Assembly (NCBI GenBank): GCA_009731375.1
Contig: BJOX01000100.1
Location: 267,202-331,201, forward strand
Origin: Paulinella micropora
Taxonomy: Eukaryota > Cercozoa > Imbricatea > Euglyphida
Direction: 5' to 3'
DNA: 64,000 bases
Position 1 is the first letter of the stretch, and the number at the start of each line of letters is the position of its first letter. The notes beneath the pieces are model-generated. The model saw nothing but the letters and a program-made list of their open reading frames with translations, was not told the DNA's origin and searched no databases. A program made the translations under genes and the position numbers. Positions 59,901-64,000 of the stretch are shown in pieces.

Positions 59901-61004
59901 TTGACGCGCTTCTGCTTGATAGGTCACGCGGGCGTCCAATAGCTTTACGATCTTCCCAGGTGCAAGTCCGGGTAATGAAGTGACCCAGCGGCTAAGCGAG
60001 TATGTAGCCGCTGGTGATTTCTCTACTGGTGATTGGGACGCAGGAGACGGGGGTGACACCGGCGAGCTTCCGGACAAAGACGATGAGCTGCTGGAAGAAG
60101 ACGATGAACTACTAGACGTGTTCTGTAGTGCCTGTTCGGCTTCTTTGCTCAGTCCTTGGAGTCGGCGAGTAGTTCGTTGTGTAGCAGGGGTTGGAGTCCC
60201 TGTCTTGGATGGCAAAGGTGACGAGGAAGATGGGGTATACGGGGATCGTTCCTGTTTACCCGAATTACTTCGTGTCGTGCGTGGGCGACCAGACATCAGA
60301 GGTACCGGTAAAACCGGGGATGATGGAGGGTCTACCAACGCATCTTGAAGCTGTTTCGGCAAAGGTTGTGCCGGGGCCGATGCTGATGGACCAAAGGCCG
60401 CTGCGGACGGTAGGACGGCCGGTGGGGGCGCCGGAGCTGCTGGCAATGTCAGTGGCGATGACGATGATGACGCCCGTGACGGTGACGATGCTGCTTGTGA
60501 CGGAGAGAACGATGTCATCACCGGCGATGACGATGATGATGCCGACGACGAGGCTGCCTGCGAGGATTCAAAAACGAGGGGTCGCGCTGCCGGGCTGCTT
60601 TTCGAATCGGATGTTCGTCGGGCGTGTCGGAGAGATGTCCACGCGAGACGGTCGTTGACCCTCTCCTGTTGGGTAACATCGTCAAAATCAGGACTTGAGT
60701 GGGACAGCGCCGGTGATGTCGTATCGGACGTGTCCGGGGACGTCTGCGTTTTCTGTTTCTTCAAAAAGGTGCGTTTGTTTTCCTGATGGCGAGTTCTCTT
60801 GGAGATGGCGGAATTTGGCCTTTTGACTGAAGGGTTGTCGTGGTATTGAACTTCGTCTTCATCCCCGTCGGTGGGGGCGTAGGTAGAATCGTTCTTGTCG
60901 ACTGGATCTTCTTCTTCTACCTCTTTCGGTTCTTCTTCTTCTTCTTCGTCGGTTTCCGCTGGTTTCTTCTCACCTCTATCTCCTTGTCTTTTTCTTTCGG
61001 ACAT
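59853..61004 (-). CDS. Ser/Pro-rich ORF of the decayed element
   Basis: ATG at 61,004 opens 383 codons: an acidic Glu/Asp run, a basic patch (KRTRHQENKRTFLKKQK), then Ser/Ala/Pro repeats with poly-Ser, ending RVLPNVNDS. The frame also extends upstream to overlap the previous ORF. No domain is recognised; the composition suggests a disordered linker in a polyprotein. Confidence 0.4.
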   Translation of the reverse strand: MSERKRQGDRGEKKPAETDEEEEEEPKEVEEEDPVDKNDSTYAPTDGDEDEVQYHDNPSVKRPNSAISKRTRHQENKRTFLKKQKTQTSPDTSDTTSPALSHSSPDFDDVTQQERVNDRLAWTSLRHARRTSDSKSSPAARPLVFESSQAASSSASSSSSPVMTSFSPSQAASSPSRASSSSSPLTLPAAPAPPPAVLPSAAAFGPSASAPAQPLPKQLQDALVDPPSSPVLPVPLMSGRPRTTRSNSGKQERSPYTPSSSSPLPSKTGTPTPATQRTTRRLQGLSKEAEQALQNTSSSSSSSSSSSSSLSGSSPVSPPSPASQSPVEKSPAATYSLSRWVTSLPGLAPGKIVKLLDARVTYQAEARQLHYRLHRVLPNVNDS

Positions 61005-61056
61005 AAAGAGATTTACTGTACGGCCATAGAGGTGAGCCTGGGACGTGGAAAGAAGA

Positions 61057-62430
61057 TCATAAGAACCTGCCGGTTGTGTACTGGCGGTTCCCAAAGATTT
61101 GTTTGATCTTGGAAGTTGGGTATGAAGTCGCCTCAGCGAAAGTCTCCGGACGAAAGTCGTAGCTAACGGTGGCTAGCTGACGTTCGCCCACTTGAAGCGG
61201 CGTGTCGAAAAGGTGGAACTCCGTCTCGTAAACAATTTGTCTGGCCTTGGGCTTGAGAGGGATGTAGTCCGTTGGTTTGATCCTTTGGGCCTCGTCAACG
61301 GACAAGTTGATCTGTGCAGCCACCTCGTTGGCGAAGAGCAGGTCTACGCGATCGGGCAGGTGGGTTAACACGTAAATAGTAACCGCATGGAGTGGCGACG
61401 TAGGATCGGCGGAAACAAAAAGTTCGATGCCATCGGTGAGTACTGCGTCGATGCCGACGGACGAGCTTGCTTCTACAGGAGGCAACTTCCGAATAATGAA
61501 CCCGTGCTGCATAACCCATGAGAGGCGGGCCACGCCTTTGCAGTTGCAGGCGGAATCCAAGGTGTATGTAGTACTAGTCATACCGATAGGCGGGCGGTTG
61601 AGGGGGTGTTTCGCGACCCAGACACATCCAGTAACCACTGTCGGGATTGTCGCGATCCGTCGGGGCGGAGGCGTTGGCACCAACGGGGATGCCGAGCGGG
61701 ACCGGGTAGTCATGTGGAAAGCGCGCGGAGTGTTACGAACAGGGGCCGCTGGTGGCTTCCAATCACAGTGTTTCTTCTCGTCTTGGCAGCGTTGTTGACG
61801 GAGCTTGCATTCCTCAAACGAATGTCGGGGTAGTTGATCCTTCTTCAAAAAGCTGTTATGCTCTTTGCAGTAGGCGCAGGGAGTGCCCGTAAACGGTTTA
61901 CGTTTGGTTTGGTTTGACGGTCTGCTCGGTGGGTCAGTCTTAGTTGTAGACATAGACGTTTTCGAAGGGATCACCACAGCGTTGGCTCCTGTGAGATGCT
62001 GACGCGGTGCCGGCTTCTTCTTGTTCGGGTGTTCCTTCTTATCCGGGTGGGTCGTCTTCAAACGCTTGTCTGGGCGAGTCGATTTCTGTGAAGGAGCGGT
62101 CTGGGTCATAGTCATGGCATCTGCCTTGCGCTTCTGCCGAGGAGGGCGATTGGGGTTGGTGTTTTCCGTGGCCGCTTTTGCTGGTCGAGGCAGTTGCAGT
62201 CTCCGACGATCAGTACGGGTGGACGGTTGGCCTTGGCGAGTGTAATCCCGCTTGCGCGTAGGTGGCTCTTCGGTACCCGCGTGAACCGGGATCTCCATTC
62301 CCAGCAGATATTCTGTCATGACGTTGGGGTCAAGGGTCCTGGCCCAGGGAAGAAAGTCAGTCAAGTTGCGCGGCCATCCGAGACCGTAGAAGCAAGACTT
62401 GATCTGCTTGTTGATTCCACTTGTCGCGTT
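61057..62430 (-). CDS. Zinc-knuckle and protease-like ORF
   Basis: About 435 codons, overlapping the end of the Gag-like ORF in another frame. Residues 1-150 are Lys/Pro/Thr-rich. A Cys/His cluster (C-A-Y-C-K-E-H…H…C…C…H-C, near 61,880-61,750) may bind zinc. Then YTLDSACNCKGVARLSW resembles the start of a retropepsin, with D-S-A in place of D-[ST]-G, and a later segment (VLTHLPDRVDLLFANEVA) sits where L-[ILV]-G-x-[DE] would be. Assignment is tentative. Confidence 0.4.
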   Translation of the reverse strand, partial: NATSGINKQIKSCFYGLGWPRNLTDFLPWARTLDPNVMTEYLLGMEIPVHAGTEEPPTRKRDYTRQGQPSTRTDRRRLQLPRPAKAATENTNPNRPPRQKRKADAMTMTQTAPSQKSTRPDKRLKTTHPDKKEHPNKKKPAPRQHLTGANAVVIPSKTSMSTTKTDPPSRPSNQTKRKPFTGTPCAYCKEHNSFLKKDQLPRHSFEECKLRQQRCQDEKKHCDWKPPAAPVRNTPRAFHMTTRSRSASPLVPTPPPRRIATIPTVVTGCVWVAKHPLNRPPIGMTSTTYTLDSACNCKGVARLSWVMQHGFIIRKLPPVEASSSVGIDAVLTDGIELFVSADPTSPLHAVTIYVLTHLPDRVDLLFANEVAAQINLSVDEAQRIKPTDYIPLKPKARQIVYETEFHLFDTPLQVGERQLATVSYDFRPETFAEATSYPTSKIKQIFGNRQYTTGRFL

Positions 62431-63622
62431 CCATAGGGGTCAACATGCGGCCCAAGTCTTCAATCTGGTTTCCGTCGCTGATGCTTACGCCGGTCAGGCG
62501 TGCTGCCTCGTAATGCGTGATGCATCGGTTGACGCACGCTAGGAGTTGTTCCTTTCTGAAGCGTCGCAGGTTGAGGGCTTGGAAAGCTGTCTTGCGTGTA
62601 TCGTGTTTATCCAAACGGCCGTGGATAAGGTCGCGGGTAAATTGCAACCAGATGAGAGACAGTGAACACCAGACCTGTTGAATAGAATCGGTGACACGAA
62701 CGAAGCGAGCCCAACAGGCTTCCATGAGGGCAACCGTAGCCTTATCTCCCCATGATCGAACATTGTTGATGGCGTGCATGATCACCAGCTGGATCGGTGT
62801 GTTGGAGATATGGTAGTTGATCGCAAATTCGCGCGCGAAGGTAGCTTGGTCCGGCGTCGGTATCACTGTCGGGATCGACAACGCGAACATGGTGCGGCGT
62901 GCGGGCACAGATCCGTAAGGGCGTGACAACATGTACATGTGGTAGCCCGACGTGGCGCCTGAGGTACTCGAGCGAGTGGTACGGCGGGGCGGCGAAGATT
63001 GGGATGAAGTTCCATCACCAGAGGAACCCCCCGAACGGGGTGCTGGTGGTGCGCTGAGTTGTGGTTGTCCAGCGGGGTTGTCACCTTGGCCTGGCACTCT
63101 GTTGGCCTCGCCATCGCCTTCGTTGCCGACGTTGTCTTCGGTGCCTTCGTCCGCTTTTTGTTCCCGTTCTCGTGTTCGTCCCCGTTCTCGTTCTGCTTCC
63201 CGTGCTTGTTCCGCTTCCTCCTCCCGTTCTCGTTCTTCCTCCTCGGCGAGTTGTCGTGCCACTTCTTCAGCACATTCGGTAGCCTCGCGCTCTGCTTCTT
63301 CTCTTGCGATTGTTGCTGCATCTCCAGCGGCCTTGCTTTCCATCGCCAGAGGAATGGTTGCAGGTGCAGGGATTTCCAGGATGGTTGGAAGGGTGCTAGC
63401 GCCTGAACTGGGCAATGCTGGTGCAGGTCGCCCTGTTCCTCGTGCGGGAATCAGTGGCTGACGTGCAGGTGTCTGTGGTGGACCAATGAGGGCCGCAATA
63501 GGTGAAGTAGTCGGGTTAAGTATCGAACTTGAAGCGAACAAGTTAGCGTCGTAGGATTGTTCGACAAAGGGTGCGTTGGGTCGTTGTGGGGACGTGAGGA
63601 GCGTGTCGAGGTAGGAGGTCAT
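62357..63622 (-). CDS. Gag-like ORF with coiled coil
   Basis: ATG at 63,622 (an earlier TTG is also in frame) gives 421 codons to TGA at 62,357. Order: Pro-rich start, a Glu/Arg-rich coiled coil (AEEEEREREEEAEQAREAER), a Gly/Ser linker, then a Trp-containing helical domain of about 170 residues that could be a capsid (IQLVIMHAINNVRSWG… to …LTPMERDKWNQQ). The next ORF overlaps in another frame, as gag and pol often do. No family match is claimed. Confidence 0.5.
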   Translation of the reverse strand: MTSYLDTLLTSPQRPNAPFVEQSYDANLFASSSILNPTTSPIAALIGPPQTPARQPLIPARGTGRPAPALPSSGASTLPTILEIPAPATIPLAMESKAAGDAATIAREEAEREATECAEEVARQLAEEEEREREEEAEQAREAERERGRTREREQKADEGTEDNVGNEGDGEANRVPGQGDNPAGQPQLSAPPAPRSGGSSGDGTSSQSSPPRRTTRSSTSGATSGYHMYMLSRPYGSVPARRTMFALSIPTVIPTPDQATFAREFAINYHISNTPIQLVIMHAINNVRSWGDKATVALMEACWARFVRVTDSIQQVWCSLSLIWLQFTRDLIHGRLDKHDTRKTAFQALNLRRFRKEQLLACVNRCITHYEAARLTGVSISDGNQIEDLGRMLTPMERDKWNQQADQVLLLRSRMAAQLD

Positions 63623-63636
63623 GGCCAATGAGCAGT

Positions 63637-64000
63637 TTACCGGTTCATTCGCCCTGCCGACGAATAGAGCGGCCAGTGGTGGTACCAGGGGACGTGGCGG
63701 GGCAGGAGTCGAGCGAGACGTCCGGTTCGTGGAAACGAAGAATCCGGGGACGAGAAGGTCATGTTGGATATCGGGGGCATGAAGGGTAGAACAGTCTGGC
63801 GAAGGGTCGGTGAGCCTGCAGGGGTTGGACCCAAAGGCAATGTCGGAGTCAACGGAGTCAGCACCGCGGATGCAGGGGCCGATGACGACGTAGAAGAGCT
63901 GCCAGCGGGCAGCAAGCTAGGTGAGCTAGTCGATGTTGGTGCAGAGGAGCGTCCAGTAGGTAACGAACCAGATGAACCAGTCGATGTTGGTGCTGCGGCC
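63637..64000 (-). CDS. Partial Ala/Pro/Ser/Thr-rich ORF at window edge
   Basis: Open to the right edge in one frame, with repeats of APTST and GSSGSLPTG and a SNMTFSSPDSSFPRTGRL end; the stop is nine bases upstream of the Gag-like ORF's in-frame TTG. It could be its N-terminal part after a frameshift. No domain. Confidence 0.35.
   Translation of the reverse strand, partial: AAAPTSTGSSGSLPTGRSSAPTSTSSPSLLPAGSSSTSSSAPASAVLTPLTPTLPLGPTPAGSPTLRQTVLPFMPPISNMTFSSPDSSFPRTGRLARLLPRHVPWYHHWPLYSSAGRMNR

Overview
This is nuclear DNA from a eukaryote with an extreme load of simple repeats. The evidence is GT-AG introns, a tRNA-derived SINE, Ty3-like retroelements, a terminal-inverted-repeat transposon and kilobases of (ATCT)n, (TTG)n, (ATT)n, (ACCT)n, (CAT)n, (GAA)n and (AATAC)n. 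I cannot name the species. A seven-transmembrane (7TM) domain joined to an RGS domain is best known from plants, and has also been reported from algae, fungi and protists. Eleven runs of N interrupt the window, most of them ending in poly-C or poly-G.

Region 1 (about 1-39,150, + strand). The main result is a split gene hidden in the microsatellites. I can read at least fifteen short exons between 11,294 and 38,703. The first ones carry hydrophobic helices (exons at 11,294; 12,818; 16,171; 19,896; 21,345). The later ones spell a complete RGS domain (exons at 23,460; 27,240; 27,802; 29,179; 34,673; 37,200), followed by a basic tail and a terminal exon that stops at 38,703. Splice phases agree across most junctions. 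The order of helices, the Cys-containing loop and the RGS domain matches the arrangement of plant RGS1 (7TM plus RGS GTPase-accelerating protein). The helix-3 and helix-7 exons were not found and probably lie in assembly gaps. The introns contain truncated copies of the gene's own exons, repeated next to the microsatellites and sometimes inverted.

Also in region 1 are several interspersed repeats: a SINE with (ATT)n tails, a double-hairpin element of about 150 bp, a foldback MITE, GATA-bounded retroposon-like repeats, and a compound satellite with 140-bp and about 180-bp units present in opposite orientations at 1-2.5 kb and 29.5-30.8 kb.

Region 2 (40.9-54.1 kb) is a nest of transposons. A TIR transposon (40,930-43,162) carries an unrecognised ORF. 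A second partial copy of it has been split by a complete, young Ty3-like LTR retrotransposon (43,772-53,804, minus strand) with 249/250-bp LTRs, an ATAT target duplication, and gag, protease, RT, RNase H and integrase. Its reading frame needs a -1 shift at a T7 heptamer and passage through TGA-CGG and one TAA.

Region 3 (54.1-64.0 kb, minus strand) is a decayed coding region that runs off the right edge. It has a Gag-like ORF, a possible protease, Ser-rich stretches and an RNase H-like remnant, broken by frame changes and four in-frame TGA/TAG codons. I read it as an old retroelement, with moderate confidence.
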